Notes: generated by a model not told the origin, from the sequence alone. Counted from the stretch's first letter, positions 8,545 through 18,516 are shown. The stretch: 64,000 bases of DNA from Comamonas composti DSM 21721 (GCF_000429845.1 NZ_AUCQ01000007.1:62001-126000), one strand, 5' to 3'. Made by a program: numbers and translations.

Positions 8545-8571
8545 AAGACTTAGATTATATGCTGCTTTTTG

Positions 8572-9012
8572 CTATTGAAACAAAAGTAGCTCACGGATCT
8601 GCAAAAGCTCCTCACGCAGGCTGACGCGCCCTGTGCTCGCCTGCGGCAGAGCATCGACCTGCAAGGGCGGGCCTGCAGGCGGCAATGCACTCTGATCCTC
8701 TCCTGCCTCGACCAGCGGCGGCTGGGTAGAGGCTGGGGCCGGTGTCGGGGCCGCTCCACGCGATTCGCGCAAGCGGTTGCGCGCGCCGTTGATCGTAAAG
8801 CCCTGTTCGTACAGCAGCTCGCGTATGCGCCGGATCATGAGCACCTCGTGGTGCTGGTAATAGCGGCGATTGCCACGGCGCTTCATCGGGCGCAGCTGCG
8901 TAAACTCCTGCTCCCAATAGCGCAGCACATGCGGCTTCACGTCACACAGATCCGCTACTTCACCTATGGTGAAGTAGCGCTTGGCCGGAATCTGGGGCAG
9001 GGATGAAGCCAT
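8572..9012 (-). CDS. MerR-family transcriptional regulator
   Basis: The protein of about 146 residues has an N-terminal winged helix of MerR type (YFTIGEVADLCDVKPHVLRYW, split around residues 13-33) and a second helical pair ending about residue 85, then a low-complexity Pro/Ala tail. No cysteine metal-binding site is visible, so it is not a classic metal sensor. A MerR-type gene beside ihfA is a common arrangement in betaproteobacteria. The ATG at 9012 is preferred; a GTG three codons upstream is possible. Confidence 0.88.
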   Translation of the reverse strand: MASSLPQIPAKRYFTIGEVADLCDVKPHVLRYWEQEFTQLRPMKRRGNRRYYQHHEVLMIRRIRELLYEQGFTINGARNRLRESRGAAPTPAPASTQPPLVEAGEDQSALPPAGPPLQVDALPQASTGRVSLREELLQIRELLLFQ

Positions 9013-9126
9013 GGCAAACACTGGAAAGGTCAGAAGCTGCGCAACAGCGGCTGCAGCGCAGGAGCGAGGTGCCTATGCTAGACCATCCCTCATTCGCTGG
9101 GCAGCGCATCCGCCTCGTGCCCGTTA

Positions 9127-9471
9127 CTACTGTCCTGCGACACCCGCCTGGATCTGCTCTTTGAGCTTGCTGCTGGCATGAAAGGTGACCACGCGGCGCG
9201 CCTCGATGGGAATGGCCTCGCCGGTGCGCGGGTTGCGCCCCGGCCGGGGCGCCTTGGTGCGAACCTGGAAGTTGCCAAAGCCCGAGAGCTTCACATCTTC
9301 GCCATCCACCAGGCTTTGCGAGATCAGCTCGAAAAACGCATCCACCATTTCCTTGGCCTCGCGCTTGTTGAGGCCAATTTCGTCGAACAGCAAGTCGGCC
9401 AGCTGCGCCTTGGTCAGCGCCGGGCTGTCTGCATTGCCCACGGCCAGCTGAATTTCGAATTCTTCCTGCAT
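9127..9471 (-). CDS. ihfA: integration host factor subunit alpha
   Basis: IHF-alpha pairs with IHF-beta to bend DNA at specific sites. The 114-residue HU-fold protein includes the GFGNFQVR strand and the DNA-intercalating arm segment [14 protein letters not shown]. The start at 9471 is selected because a strong AGGAGGAG lies just upstream; an ATG at 9486 overlaps the pheT stop as ATGA but lacks its own site. Placement directly after pheT is the classical gene order. Confidence 0.95.
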   Translation of the reverse strand: MQEEFEIQLAVGNADSPALTKAQLADLLFDEIGLNKREAKEMVDAFFELISQSLVDGEDVKLSGFGNFQVRTKAPRPGRNPRTGEAIPIEARRVVTFHASSKLKEQIQAGVAGQ

Positions 9472-9482
9472 CGCTCTCCTCC

Positions 9483-11933
9483 TCATGCGCGCAAGCGCGC
9501 ACCCAGTTGCTGCTGCAACTGCTGCAGTACGGCCTGTACGACCTGCTCGATCTGTGCATCGGCCAGCGAACCCTGGTCGCTGCCCAGCGTCAGGCGCACG
9601 GCCAGGCTTTTCTCGTCTTGTGCCAAGGTGCCCGGTGCGGCTTCTTCGCCGGCCTTGAGCTTCTTGGGACGGAACACGTCAAACAACACGGCCGAGCGCA
9701 AAATGCCGCCGGACACGCCTTGCTGAACCGCCTCCATCACCTGGGCATGGGTCACGCTTTCCTTGACCACCACGGCAATGTCACGCTCCACGGCCTGGTG
9801 CTTGGCCACGGGGGCAAACACCGGCACCTGGCGGGCCAGCACGGCGTCCAGTTCGAGTTCGAACATCACCGGTGCCTGGGCCAGATCCCATTCCTGGCGC
9901 CACTTGGGGTGCAACTCGCCAACAAAGCCAATGGCCTTGCCATCCAGCAGCACGCGGGCGCAGCGGCCGGGGTGCATGGCGGGGTGTTCTGCAGCCTCGA
10001 ATACGGGCTTGGCCGGGGCCAGCAGTGCCTCCACATCGCCCTTGGCGTCGTAGAAGTCGACCTTGGCCTCTGCCCTGCCCCATTGCAGCTGGTCGGCCGG
10101 TCCATAGGCCAGACCTGCCACGCGCATGGGTTGGTTAAAGCCCTTCACCGTGGTGTCGGAGTCCTGCACGGACGTGTCCTTGAAGAACACGCGGCCCAGC
10201 TCGAACACACGCACACGCTGGGCCTTGCGGTCCACGTTGAACTTCAAAACCTGCAGCAGCGAGCCCAGCAGCGAGGAGCGCATCACGCTCAAATGGCTGG
10301 CAATGGGGTTGAGCAGCTGAATGGCATTGGTGTTGCCTGCCAGCTCTTGCTCCCATTTCTCTTCGACAAAGCTGAAGTTGATGGTTTCCTGGTAGCCCAG
10401 GGCTGCCAGCTCGCGGAGCACGCCAAAAGGGCTGCGCTGGTTCTCGGCGCGCAGCTTGGGCGTGGTGGGGGCCAACGGCTTGGTGGTGGGCAGGTTGTCG
10501 TAGCCGACCATGCGGGCCACTTCTTCGATCAGGTCTTCTTCCAGATTGATGTCGAAACGGAAGCTGGGCGCGGTCACGCTGATCACGCCTTCTGCAGCCA
10601 CGGCGGCAGGCAGGCCCAGGCCGTTCAAGGCATCCAGGCATTGCTGCTGCGTCACGGCCATGCCAATCACCTTGGCGGCACGCGCCACGCGCAGTTGCAC
10701 GGTCTTGGCCGCAGGCATATTGGGCTGGTGGTCGTCCATGGCGCCGACTTGCGTCTCGGGCGTGCCGCAGATCTCCAGCACCAGTTGGGTGATGCGCTCG
10801 ATGTGCTCTACGGTATGTGCGGGGTCCACACCGCGTTCGAAGCGGTGGCCCGCATCGGTGGCGAAATTGAAGCGGCGCGAACGGCCGGCAACGGCCTTGG
10901 GCCACCAGAATGCGGCTTCGATGTAGATGTTGCGGGTGTCGTCAGACACGGCCGTGGCGTCGCCACCCATGATGCCGGCCAGGGATTCGACCTCGCGCTC
11001 GTCGGCAATCACGCCTACCTGTCCGTCCACGGTGATGGTGCTGCCGTTGAGCAGCTTGAGCGTTTCGCCCTCTTTGCCCCAGCGCACTTGCAGGCCGCCG
11101 TGGATCTTGTCCAGGTCAAAGATGTGGCTGGGGCGGCCCAGCTCGAACATCACATAGTTGGAGATGTCCACCAGGGGCGAGACGCCGCGCTGGCCACAGC
11201 GGGCCAGGCGGTCCAGCATCCACTGGGGGGTCTTCACTTGTGTGTTGACGTTGCGCACGATGCGGCCGGAGAAGCGGCCGCACAGGTCGGTGGCTGCTAT
11301 CTTCACGGGCAGCTTGTCTTGCGTGGCCACGGCGGCGGCGGGGAAGGACAAGGTCTTGAGCGGCGCGCCCGTCAGGGCCGACAGCTCGCGCGCCACGCCA
11401 TACACCGAGAGACAGTGCGCCAGATTGGGCGTGAGCTTGAGGGTGAACAGCGTATCGTCCAGCTTCAGGTACTCGCGCACGTTCTGGCCCAAAGGGGCGT
11501 CGGCCGGCAGTTCCAGCAGGCCGCTCGCATCGTCGTCAATGCCCAGCTCCTTGGCCGAGCACAGCATGCCAAAGCTTTGCACGCCGCGCAGCTTGCCGAT
11601 CTTGATCTTGAACGGCTTGCCGTCTTCGCCCGGGGGCAGTTCGGCACCCACGGTGGCGCAGGGAATGCGTATGCCCACGCGCGCATTCGGTGCGCCGCAG
11701 ACGATGTTCAGCAGCTCGGGGCCGCCGACGTCAACCTGGCACACGCGCAGGCGGTCGGCGTCGGGGTGTTGCACGGCCTCCTTGATTTCACCGACCACGA
11801 TGCCGGTGAAGGGAGGAGCCACGGGGTCGAGCTCTTCGACCTCCAGACCTGCCATGGTCAGGGTGTCAGCCAGCTCTTGGGTGCTCAGGGCCGGGTTGCA
11901 GAACTCGCGCAGCCAGGATTCAGGAAATTGCAT
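9483..11933 (-). CDS. pheT: phenylalanine--tRNA ligase beta subunit
   Basis: The beta subunit of PheRS forms an alpha2-beta2 enzyme with PheS. The 816-residue protein has the N-terminal EMAP-type tRNA-binding domain (about residues 39-150), the B3/B4 editing region, a B5 domain, and a C-terminal anticodon-binding domain near residues 720-815. Length is normal for the family. It lies about 155 bases after pheS and is followed at once by ihfA. A long plus-strand reading frame over the same bases is a shadow. Confidence 0.98.
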   Translation of the reverse strand: MQFPESWLREFCNPALSTQELADTLTMAGLEVEELDPVAPPFTGIVVGEIKEAVQHPDADRLRVCQVDVGGPELLNIVCGAPNARVGIRIPCATVGAELPPGEDGKPFKIKIGKLRGVQSFGMLCSAKELGIDDDASGLLELPADAPLGQNVREYLKLDDTLFTLKLTPNLAHCLSVYGVARELSALTGAPLKTLSFPAAAVATQDKLPVKIAATDLCGRFSGRIVRNVNTQVKTPQWMLDRLARCGQRGVSPLVDISNYVMFELGRPSHIFDLDKIHGGLQVRWGKEGETLKLLNGSTITVDGQVGVIADEREVESLAGIMGGDATAVSDDTRNIYIEAAFWWPKAVAGRSRRFNFATDAGHRFERGVDPAHTVEHIERITQLVLEICGTPETQVGAMDDHQPNMPAAKTVQLRVARAAKVIGMAVTQQQCLDALNGLGLPAAVAAEGVISVTAPSFRFDINLEEDLIEEVARMVGYDNLPTTKPLAPTTPKLRAENQRSPFGVLRELAALGYQETINFSFVEEKWEQELAGNTNAIQLLNPIASHLSVMRSSLLGSLLQVLKFNVDRKAQRVRVFELGRVFFKDTSVQDSDTTVKGFNQPMRVAGLAYGPADQLQWGRAEAKVDFYDAKGDVEALLAPAKPVFEAAEHPAMHPGRCARVLLDGKAIGFVGELHPKWRQEWDLAQAPVMFELELDAVLARQVPVFAPVAKHQAVERDIAVVVKESVTHAQVMEAVQQGVSGGILRSAVLFDVFRPKKLKAGEEAAPGTLAQDEKSLAVRLTLGSDQGSLADAQIEQVVQAVLQQLQQQLGARLRA

Positions 11934-12000
11934 GTTCGTCTTCTTTGTCTTGGGCGCCCTCTGGCCTGGGTTGCGGCCGGGGCATGCTGCTCAACAAAAC

Positions 12001-12020
12001 AGGAGCTGCAAGCGCTTGGT
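12001..12020. repeat. half-site of REP-like repeat in the pheS-pheT gap
   Basis: AGGAGCTGCAAGCGCTTGGT matches one arm of the palindromic repeat seen complete at 40754-40833. It lies in the 155-base gap between pheS and pheT, which otherwise shows nothing notable. Confidence 0.4.
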
Positions 12021-12088
12021 ACTTCTTGGTTTCAGCATCATTTCGATTTGAAATGGTGACAGGCCTGCGCTCGCAGCTCACTTTTTAA

Positions 12089-13141
12089 TTACTGGAATTG
12101 CGACAGGAAGCGGATGTCGCCATCGAAGAACAGGCGCAAGTCATTGACGCCATAGCGCAGCATGGTCAGCCGGTCCGGCCCCATGCCAAAGGCAAAGCCT
12201 ATGTATTTCTCGGGGTCCAGGCCCATGTTGCGCACCACATTGGGGTGCACCTGGCCAGAGCCCGCCACCTCCAACCACTTGCCTGCCAGCGGACCGCTCT
12301 GGAACTGGATGTCGATCTCGGCCGAGGGTTCGGTGAACGGGAAGAAGCTGGGGCGAAAGCGCAGCACCAGGTCTTCTTGTTCAAAAAAGGTCTTGCAAAA
12401 GTCGGTGAACACGACTTTCAAATCCTTGAAGCTCACGTTCTCGCCGACCCACAGGCCTTCGCACTGATGGAACATGGGCGAGTGGGTGGCGTCCGAGTCC
12501 ACACGGTAGGTGCGGCCCGGGGCAATCACGCGGATCTCGGGCATGGTCTGACCGGCATCCAGCTGATTGCGGTATTTCTTCACATGCTGCACGGCATGGC
12601 GCACCTGCATGGGGCTGGTGTGGGTGCGCAGCAGATTGGGCGCGTTTTCCGTGCCGCCTTCCACATAGAAGGTGTCGTGCATGGAACGCGCGGGGTGGTC
12701 TTCCGGCGTGTTCAACGCCGTGAAGTTGAACCAGTCGGACTCGATCTCGGGGCCCTGGGCCACATCAAAGCCCATGGAACCAAAAATGCCCTCGATGCGC
12801 TCCAGCGTCAGCGACACGGGGTGCAAACCACCGGTGCCGCGGCGGCGACCGGGCAGGCTCACATCCAGCACCTCGGCCTTCAGATGGGCTTCGAGCTCGG
12901 CATCGGCCAGGGCTTTGCGGCGGGCAGTCAGGGCAGCCTCAATGGCCTGCTTGGCCACGTTGATGGCGGCGCCGCGCGACTTCTTCTCTTCGACGGAAAG
13001 CTGGGCCATGCCCTTCATGAGCTCGGTCATCTTGCCCGATTTACCCAGAAACTGCGCCTTGGCGTTTTCCAGATCGGCAGGGGTGGCGGCCTGCGCAAAC
13101 AACTGCTGCGCGCTCTCGACCAGAGAATCCAACTCGTTCAT
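12089..13141 (-). CDS. pheS: phenylalanine--tRNA ligase alpha subunit
   Basis: The catalytic subunit charges tRNA-Phe. The 350-residue class II synthetase has an N-terminal coiled coil (about 1-90), motif 2 around [15 protein letters not shown], and the C-terminal motif 3 [18 protein letters not shown]. It is downstream of rplT but separated by an intrinsic terminator-like hairpin, so it may be read partly by read-through and partly from its own promoter. Confidence 0.98.
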   Translation of the reverse strand: MNELDSLVESAQQLFAQAATPADLENAKAQFLGKSGKMTELMKGMAQLSVEEKKSRGAAINVAKQAIEAALTARRKALADAELEAHLKAEVLDVSLPGRRRGTGGLHPVSLTLERIEGIFGSMGFDVAQGPEIESDWFNFTALNTPEDHPARSMHDTFYVEGGTENAPNLLRTHTSPMQVRHAVQHVKKYRNQLDAGQTMPEIRVIAPGRTYRVDSDATHSPMFHQCEGLWVGENVSFKDLKVVFTDFCKTFFEQEDLVLRFRPSFFPFTEPSAEIDIQFQSGPLAGKWLEVAGSGQVHPNVVRNMGLDPEKYIGFAFGMGPDRLTMLRYGVNDLRLFFDGDIRFLSQFQ

Positions 13142-13207
13142 ATCGACTCTTTATCGATTTCAATACCTGGTGCTTGGGGCCCGCATGGCAGCAAAAACAC
13201 CCGGTGA

Positions 13208-13249
13208 TAAAAAAACAAGGGCTAGTGCCTTTTCAAGCCCTAGCCCTTG
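13208..13249 (-). terminator. intrinsic terminator between rplT and pheS
   Basis: CAAGGGCTAG (13216-13225) pairs perfectly with CTAGCCCTTG (13240-13249). On the minus strand the hairpin is followed by a run of T residues (13208-13215). It is about 50 bases past the rplT stop and about 67 bases before pheS. It could end the ribosomal transcript or partially reduce transcription into pheS-pheT. No Phe-rich leader frame was found next to it. Confidence 0.8.
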
Positions 13250-13298
13250 CTGATAGTGCGTCAGCAGCTACTACATCGAGCAACTACCGATCGTGAAC

Positions 13299-13658
13299 TC
13301 AAGCAGCCAGCTTGGCCTTGACTTGCTCCACGATGGCGCTGAATGCAGCCTTGTCGTGCACCGCGATATCGGCCAGCATCTTGCGGTCGATTTCGATGGC
13401 AGCCTTCTTCAGGCCGTTGGCGAACTGGCTGTAAGTCAGGCCCAGCTCACGGGAAGCCGCATTGATACGGGCAATCCACAGCTGGCGGAACACACGCTTC
13501 TTGGTACGACGGTCACGGTATGCATATTGACCGGCCTTCATCACCGCCTGTTTGGCGATGCGGAAGACATTGCCGCGGCGACCGCGGAAACCCTTGGACA
13601 GGGCCAGAACTTTTTTGTGACGGGCGCGGGCCGTTACACCACGTTTGACGCGAGGCAT
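13299..13658 (-). CDS. rplT: 50S ribosomal protein L20
   Basis: L20 is an early assembly protein of the large subunit; in other bacteria it also represses its own operon. The 119-residue sequence begins [18 protein letters not shown], which is diagnostic. It lies 26 bases after rpmI and is followed by the terminator at 13208-13249. Confidence 0.98.
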   Translation of the reverse strand: MPRVKRGVTARARHKKVLALSKGFRGRRGNVFRIAKQAVMKAGQYAYRDRRTKKRVFRQLWIARINAASRELGLTYSQFANGLKKAAIEIDRKMLADIAVHDKAAFSAIVEQVKAKLAA

Positions 13659-13684
13659 TTGTTTTCTCCTTGTTCGTCAGTGAA

Positions 13685-13888
13685 TTACAGACCAGCGCCA
13701 GGCAGCATCTTTGCGATGGAGCCCATATCGCCTTCATGCACGCTGACAATGCCACGCAGGTGGCGCTTGTTCTTCGTGGTCTTCTTGGTCAAGATGTGAC
13801 GCTTGAAGGCTTGACCGCGCTTGACGGTACCACCCGGACGAACGCGAAAACGTTTCTTCGCGCTGCTCTTGGTTTTCATTTTGGGCAT
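13685..13888 (-). CDS. rpmI: 50S ribosomal protein L35
   Basis: L35 is a small, very basic protein of 67 residues with the typical start [20 protein letters not shown]. The gene is separated from infC by about 214 bases that fold into three hairpins, a likely site of translational control of rpmI-rplT. Confidence 0.98.
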   Translation of the reverse strand: MPKMKTKSSAKKRFRVRPGGTVKRGQAFKRHILTKKTTKNKRHLRGIVSVHEGDMGSIAKMLPGAGL

Positions 13889-13966
13889 TTGAATGCTCCT
13901 GTTAATTGTGCTCGTGAGGCGGCGCGCAACCTGCTCGCACTTGCTGGCCCCGAGACACTTCTTTCA

Positions 13967-14044
13967 CCGGCAAGCCGGCTGCAGACCTCGAAGGTCTGCG
14001 CATTGCGCCCTGGTCCGTGCAGTTCAAGACACGCACCAGGGCGC
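13967..14044 (-). promoter_or_regulatory. structured leader before rpmI (possible L20 operator)
   Basis: Three consecutive hairpins occupy the infC-rpmI gap: a 10-bp outer stem GCGCCCTGGT/ACCAGGGCGC at 14005-14044, GCAGACCT/AGGTCTGC at 13981-13999, and CCGG/CCGG at 13967-13978. In E. coli, L20 represses rpmI-rplT by binding structured RNA upstream of rpmI. The same role here is inferred only from position and structure. Confidence 0.5.
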
Positions 14045-14102
14045 AAATTCAAAAACCGTTTTCACGGCCACCCCAAAAGCAAGCTCTCAGGGAAAACCGC
14101 AA

Positions 14103-14702
14103 TTATGCCTTATCAGCGACCGCTGCAGTCTCAGGCTTGCCTGAGGGCGCGCCAGGTTTCTTGCGCGCCGGAGCGATCATCATGACCATCTGGCGGCCTT
14201 CGAGCTTGGGAAACTGCTCGACCTGGATGGTGTCCGACAAGTCATCGCGCAAGCGATTGAGCAGATCCAGACCCAGTTGTTGGTGCGTGATTTCACGGCC
14301 ACGGAAACGCAGCGTGATCTTGCACTTGTTACCCTCAGCCAGGAAGCGGCGAATATTGCGCAGCTTGATGTTGTAGTCGCCATCGTCGGTACCGGGCCGG
14401 AATTTGACTTCCTTGATTTCGATGACGGTCTGCTTGGCCTTGGCCTCGGCAGCCTTCTTCTGCTCCAGGTACTTGAACTTGCCGTAATCCATGAGACGGC
14501 ATACCGGAGGGCTGGCGGTGGCGGCGATCTCCACCAGGTCCACGTCCAACTCTCCAGCCATGCGCAGCGCCTCTTGTATAGGCACTATGCCCAAAGGCTC
14601 ATTCTCAGGCCCGGACAGACGCACTTCAGGCGCCATGATTTCACGGTTGAGGCGATGCTTGCGCTCTTCACGTTGGCGCCGATCACGAAATTCAGTAGCT
14701 AT
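14103..14702 (-). CDS. infC: translation initiation factor IF-3
   Basis: IF-3 keeps ribosomal subunits apart and proofreads start codons. The product has the usual N and C domains and linker ([44 protein letters not shown]). The protein naturally begins (M)ATEFRDRR, which places the start at an AUA codon at 14702, with AAGGGTGAG just upstream. A GTG at 14711 is in frame but has a poorer ribosome site. Rare start codons in infC are known and allow feedback by IF-3 itself. Confidence 0.93.
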   Translation of the reverse strand: MATEFRDRRQREERKHRLNREIMAPEVRLSGPENEPLGIVPIQEALRMAGELDVDLVEIAATASPPVCRLMDYGKFKYLEQKKAAEAKAKQTVIEIKEVKFRPGTDDGDYNIKLRNIRRFLAEGNKCKITLRFRGREITHQQLGLDLLNRLRDDLSDTIQVEQFPKLEGRQMVMMIAPARKKPGAPSGKPETAAVADKA

Positions 14703-14792
14703 GGTTCTCACCCTTGATCTTGGTTTGCCACAATAGCGTGGCCGCTTGCGTGCAGCACGCGCAAGCGATCAACGCCCTGGATGGAGGAAGTT

Positions 14793-16712
14793 TCAGACTT
14801 TAGCCGCAATGTCCTTGGCCGCAAGCTCGATGAAAGCTTCAACCGACATCACGCCCAGATCCTTGTTACCCCGTGCGCGCACTGCCACCGCACCTGCTTG
14901 CCTCTCCTTGTCGCCTGCGACAAGGATGTAAGGCAGCTTTTGCAACGAATGCTCGCGTATTTTATACGTAATCTTTTCGTTACGCAGATCAGATACCACT
15001 CTAAGGCCTTGATTCGGCAACGCTTTTTGCAGCTTTTGCACAACTTCGCGCACATAGTCTGACTGGGCATCAGTGATATTAAGCACCGCGACCTGCACGG
15101 GAGCCAGCCAAAGCGGCAAGGCACCGGCGTGCTGCTCGATCAAAATACCAATGAAACGCTCGAGTGAACCGACGATGGCGCGGTGCAGCATGACGGGACG
15201 ATGGCGATTGCCATCCTCTCCCACATACTCGGCATCCAGGCGCTCGGGCATGGAAAAATCCACCTGTATGGTGCCGCACTGCCATTGACGTCCTATCGCG
15301 TCCTTGAGCGTGTACTCGATCTTCGGGCCGTAGAACGCACCGTCGCCAGGAGCGATCACATATTCACAGCCCGAAGCCTCCAGACTGTGGATCAATGCAG
15401 CCTCTGCCTTGTCCCAGCTTTCATCCGATCCAATGCGGGCCTCGGGACGCGTAGCGACCTTGTAAATAATTTCATTGAAGCCAAAGTCTTTGTAGACTTT
15501 TTGCAACAATTCCGTGAATGCCAGCACTTCGGGCTGGATTTGGTCTTCCGTGCAGAACACATGGCCATCGTCTTGCGTGAAACCGCGCACACGCATGATG
15601 CCATGCAGACCGCCTGTAGGTTCGTTGCGATGGCACTGGCCAAATTCGCCATAGCGCAGCGGCAGGTCGCGGTAGCTCTTGATGCCCTGCTTGAAAATCA
15701 GGATGTGGCCCGGGCAGTTCATGGGCTTCAAGGCGTAGTCGCGCTTTTCCGACTCCGTGATGAACATGTTGTCGCGGTACTTGTCCCAGTGGCCTGTCTT
15801 CTCCCACAGCGTCTTGTCCAGAATCTGCGGACCCTTGACTTCCTCGTAGCCGTTGTCGCGGTAGACGCGGCGCATGTACTGCTCCACCTCCTGCCACACA
15901 CGCCAGCCCTTGGGGTGCCAGAACACCGTGCCGGGCGAGCATTCGTCGATGTGGAACAGGTCAAGCTCGCGGCCCAGGCGACGGTGGTCGCGCTTTTCGG
16001 CTTCTTCAATGCGCGTGATGTAGGCCTGCAAGTCTTTCTTGTCGGCCCAGGCCGTGCCGTAGACGCGTTGCAGCTGCTCATTCTTGGCATCACCACGCCA
16101 GTAGGCGCCGGCCAGCTTGGTCAGCTTGAAGACCTTCAGAAAGCGCGTATTGGGCACGTGGGGGCCACGGCACATGTCCACATATTCCTGGTGGTAGTAC
16201 AGGCCCATGGCTTTTTCGTTGGGCATGTCTTCGACCAGGCGCAGCTTGTAGTCCTCGCCACGGTCTTTGAAGACCTGGAGGACTTCGGCGCGTGGCGTCA
16301 TCTTCTTGACCACGTCGTAATCCTGGGCGATCAGCTCTTTCATGCGCGCCTCGATGGCGGCCATGTCTTCGGGCGTGAAGGGACGCTCGTAGGAGATGTC
16401 GTAGTAAAAGCCCTCTTCGATCACCGGGCCGATCACCATCTTGGCCGTGGGATACAGCTGCTTGACGGCGTGGCCAACCAGGTGGGCCGTGGAGTGGCGG
16501 ATGATCTCCACGCCATCCTGGTCCTTGGGCGTGATGATCTGCAGCTTGGCGTCTTCACTGATCAGATCGCAGGCGTCGACCAAACGACCATTGACGCGGC
16601 CGGCAACCGTATTCTTGGCCAGGCCAGCGCCGATGGACTGGGCCACCTGCATCACAGTGACCGGGCCGTCGAATTCTCGTTGCGAACCGTCGGGAAGCGT
16701 AATCTTGAGCAT
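14793..16712 (-). CDS. thrS: threonine--tRNA ligase
   Basis: ThrRS charges tRNA-Thr. The 639-residue protein has an N-terminal TGS domain (about 1-61), an editing domain with [10 protein letters not shown] near residue 73, the class II catalytic core with the zinc cysteine in MNCPGH (about residue 335), and a C-terminal anticodon-binding domain. AAGGA precedes the ATG. It is the first large gene of the translation block and lies downstream of a leader reading frame and terminator that look like an attenuator. Confidence 0.98.
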   Translation of the reverse strand: MLKITLPDGSQREFDGPVTVMQVAQSIGAGLAKNTVAGRVNGRLVDACDLISEDAKLQIITPKDQDGVEIIRHSTAHLVGHAVKQLYPTAKMVIGPVIEEGFYYDISYERPFTPEDMAAIEARMKELIAQDYDVVKKMTPRAEVLQVFKDRGEDYKLRLVEDMPNEKAMGLYYHQEYVDMCRGPHVPNTRFLKVFKLTKLAGAYWRGDAKNEQLQRVYGTAWADKKDLQAYITRIEEAEKRDHRRLGRELDLFHIDECSPGTVFWHPKGWRVWQEVEQYMRRVYRDNGYEEVKGPQILDKTLWEKTGHWDKYRDNMFITESEKRDYALKPMNCPGHILIFKQGIKSYRDLPLRYGEFGQCHRNEPTGGLHGIMRVRGFTQDDGHVFCTEDQIQPEVLAFTELLQKVYKDFGFNEIIYKVATRPEARIGSDESWDKAEAALIHSLEASGCEYVIAPGDGAFYGPKIEYTLKDAIGRQWQCGTIQVDFSMPERLDAEYVGEDGNRHRPVMLHRAIVGSLERFIGILIEQHAGALPLWLAPVQVAVLNITDAQSDYVREVVQKLQKALPNQGLRVVSDLRNEKITYKIREHSLQKLPYILVAGDKERQAGAVAVRARGNKDLGVMSVEAFIELAAKDIAAKV

Positions 16713-16765
16713 GGAAATCCTTGGAAACCTAATGTGGGATACGGGGCCGCGGCCGATGCCTCATC

Positions 16766-16800
16766 TGAAAAGCAAAAAGCGCGGAACTGGGCCGCGCTTT
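16766..16800 (-). terminator. attenuator terminator of the thrS operon
   Basis: On the minus strand AAAGCGCGG (16792-16800) pairs with CCGCGCTTT (16776-16784) in a 9-bp stem with a 7-base loop, followed by TTTTTGCTTTT. It stands after the leader frame and 54 bases before the thrS start, so it can only act on the thrS transcript. Confidence 0.85.
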
Positions 16801-16857
16801 AATCAAGGGGAGAAAGCTGTGTGACTGCTTCTCGTGCAGGCGCGAACCGCCAGCCGC

Positions 16858-16908
16858 TTAGCGGCTGAAAAACCTCTCGGTCGTAGTTCGCGGTGTCATA
16901 ACCAACAT
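16858..16908 (-). CDS. putative thrS operon leader peptide (Thr-Thr-Thr, Phe-Phe)
   Basis: The 16-codon frame encodes MLVMTPRTTTERFFSR and stop TAA. Four residues are threonine, three of them consecutive and written with three different codons (ACT, ACG, ACC), followed after three codons by TTT TTC for phenylalanine. A purine-rich ribosome site (AAGGGCGAGAAAGG) lies directly upstream of the ATG. The peptide itself is unlikely to have a function; the position of the ribosome on it would control the downstream terminator. It is too short for ordinary gene finding. Confidence 0.75.
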   Translation of the reverse strand: MLVMTPRTTTERFFSR

Positions 16909-16970
16909 TGCCTTTCTCGCCCTTGTAAGTTGAAGTAATTTGAAAACTCGCAGCATTTTAACCCGCTCAA

Positions 16971-17005
16971 AAGAAAAGCGCCCGAAGCACAAGACTTCGG
17001 ACGCT
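16971..17005 (-). terminator. terminator after aceA
   Basis: The minus strand forms an AGCGTCCGAAG/CTTCGGGCGCT stem with a single mismatch, followed by TTTTCTTTT. It lies about 40 bases past the aceA stop and just before the thrS promoter region. Confidence 0.8.
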
Positions 17006-17044
17006 CTTCCCCCCTTATTTACCTGAAGCTAGACGCATTGCAGC

Positions 17045-18376
17045 TCAGTGGAACTGCTCCTCTTCGGTGGAGCCAGCCAGAGCCTTGACGCTGGACGAAC
17101 CGCCTTGGATCACGGTGGTCACGTCGTCGAAGTAACCTGCGCCCACTTCCTGCTGGTGCGACACAAAGGTGTAGCCCTTGTCGCGTGCGGCGAACTCGGG
17201 TTCCTGGATCATTTCCACGTAGTGCTTCATGCCCTCGCCGCGAGCGTATTCGTGGGCGAACTTGAAGGTGTTGTACCAGTTGCTGTGGATGCCAGCCAGG
17301 GTGATGAACTGGAACTTGTAACCCAGGGCCGACAGGTCTTCTTGGAAGGAAGCGATCTGGCTGTCGTTGAGGTTTTTCTTCCAGTTGAACGAAGGCGAGC
17401 AGTTGTAGGAGAGCAGCTTGCCAGGGCAGGCAGCGTGCACGGCCTGGGCAAACTCACGGGCAAAGCCGATGTCGGGCACGCCAGTCTCGCACCACACCAG
17501 GTCGGCGTAGGGAGCGTAGGCCACGCCGCGGCTGATGGACTGCTCCAGGCCGTTCTTGACGCGGTAGAAGCCTTCTTGCGTACGCTCACCGGTCAGGAAA
17601 GCCTGGTCGTTCTCGTCGTGGTTGCTGGTGATCAGGTTCGCGGCTTCGGCGTCGGTACGGGCCAGAACGATGGTGGGCACGCCCATCACGTCGGCGGCAA
17701 AGCGGGCCGCAATCAGCTTCTCGCAGGCTTCACGGGTGGGCACCAGCACCTTGCCGCCCATATGGCCGCACTTCTTCACGGCGGCCAGCTGGTCTTCGAA
17801 GTGCACGCCGGCAGCGCCTGCCTGGATCATGTTCTTCATGAGCTCGAAAGCGTTGAGCACGCCGCCGAAGCCGGCTTCTGCGTCGGCCACGATGGGCAGG
17901 AAGTAGTCGATGAAGTCCTTGTCGCCAGGGTTGATGCCCTTGCCCCACTGGATTTCGTCAGCACGCTTGAAGGTGTTGTTGATGCGGCGCACCATGGTGG
18001 GCACCGAGTCATAGGCGTACAGCGACTGGTCGGGGTACATGGTCTCGGAGGTGTTGCCGTCGGCAGCGACTTGCCAGCCCGACAGGTACACGGCCTCCAG
18101 ACCTGCCTTGGCCTGCTGCATGGCCTGGCCGGCGGAGATGGCGCCGAAGGCGTTCACATAGCCCTTCTTGGAGCTGCCATTGATCTTGTCCCACAGCACT
18201 TCGGCACCGCGCTGGGCCAGGGTGTATTCAGGCTGCAGGCTGCCGCGCAGGCGCACCACATCGGCGGCGGAGTAACCGCGCTTGACGCCCTTCCAGCGGG
18301 GGTTGGTGGCCCAGTCCTTCTCAAGGGCGGAGATCTGCTGTTCGCGGCTCAGTTGCTGGTTCAAGGATTGGGGCAT
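17045..18376 (-). CDS. aceA: isocitrate lyase
   Basis: AceA splits isocitrate to succinate and glyoxylate, the first step of the glyoxylate shunt used for growth on acetate, fatty acids or PHB-derived acetyl-CoA. The 443-residue protein has the catalytic motif [11 protein letters not shown] with Cys203, plus the [10 protein letters not shown] metal-binding region near residues 163-172. CAGGAG precedes the ATG. It stands alone with its own terminator and a long AT-rich upstream region full of palindromes. Confidence 0.98.
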   Translation of the reverse strand: MPQSLNQQLSREQQISALEKDWATNPRWKGVKRGYSAADVVRLRGSLQPEYTLAQRGAEVLWDKINGSSKKGYVNAFGAISAGQAMQQAKAGLEAVYLSGWQVAADGNTSETMYPDQSLYAYDSVPTMVRRINNTFKRADEIQWGKGINPGDKDFIDYFLPIVADAEAGFGGVLNAFELMKNMIQAGAAGVHFEDQLAAVKKCGHMGGKVLVPTREACEKLIAARFAADVMGVPTIVLARTDAEAANLITSNHDENDQAFLTGERTQEGFYRVKNGLEQSISRGVAYAPYADLVWCETGVPDIGFAREFAQAVHAACPGKLLSYNCSPSFNWKKNLNDSQIASFQEDLSALGYKFQFITLAGIHSNWYNTFKFAHEYARGEGMKHYVEMIQEPEFAARDKGYTFVSHQQEVGAGYFDDVTTVIQGGSSSVKALAGSTEEEQFH

Positions 18377-18470
18377 GTCGTACTCCTGGAAATGATGGAA
18401 AGAGTCAGCTGGGTAGTTAACTGGATGATCTGAGAGCAGCCGTTTTCTGGCTACCTTGAGAACAAGTTTA

Positions 18471-18516
18471 AGTCTTATACAAGACTAAATCCATGTCTTA
18501 TGTCTTATACAAGACT
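18471..18516. promoter_or_regulatory. paired palindromic operators upstream of aceA
   Basis: Two near-identical sites, GTCTTATACAAGACT with one variable first base, lie at 18471-18486 and 18501-18516, 30 bp apart (about three DNA turns). Each is an inverted repeat (AGTCTT/AAGACT). An extra GTCTTA half-site lies at 18495-18500. The symmetry suggests a dimeric repressor or activator, perhaps of the GntR type; the regulator is not identified. Confidence 0.6.

Larger units (their letters stand above)
16766..16960 (-). promoter_or_regulatory. thrS attenuation leader with Thr-rich leader peptide
   Basis: A -10-like TAAAAT lies at 16955-16960; no clear -35 was found. Next come a leader frame (16858-16908), a 7-bp hairpin with the leader stop codon TAA in its loop (16851-16867), and the terminator. 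Alternative pairings: segment 1 CGCGAAC (16886-16892, overlapping the first Thr codon of the run) pairs with segment 2 GTTCGCG (16841-16847). Segment 2 extended (GGTTCGCGC, 16840-16848) can instead pair with GCGCGGCCC (16789-16797), the 5' arm of the terminator, with one mismatch and one G-U. Stalling on the Thr codons would hide segment 1 and favour read-through. This logic is inferred by eye. Confidence 0.75.

Noticed and set aside
9507..12059. An 850-codon plus-strand open frame opposite pheT
   Set aside because: It mirrors pheT, is rich in Gly/His/Ala/Gln as expected for antisense of GC-rich genes, and has no recognisable domain or ribosome site.
13142..13298. Phe-rich leader peptide for pheS next to the 13208-13249 hairpin
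   Set aside because: The only short ATG frame there is ATG-TAG; no run of Phe codons exists in the 50 bases before the hairpin, so it is treated as a simple terminator.
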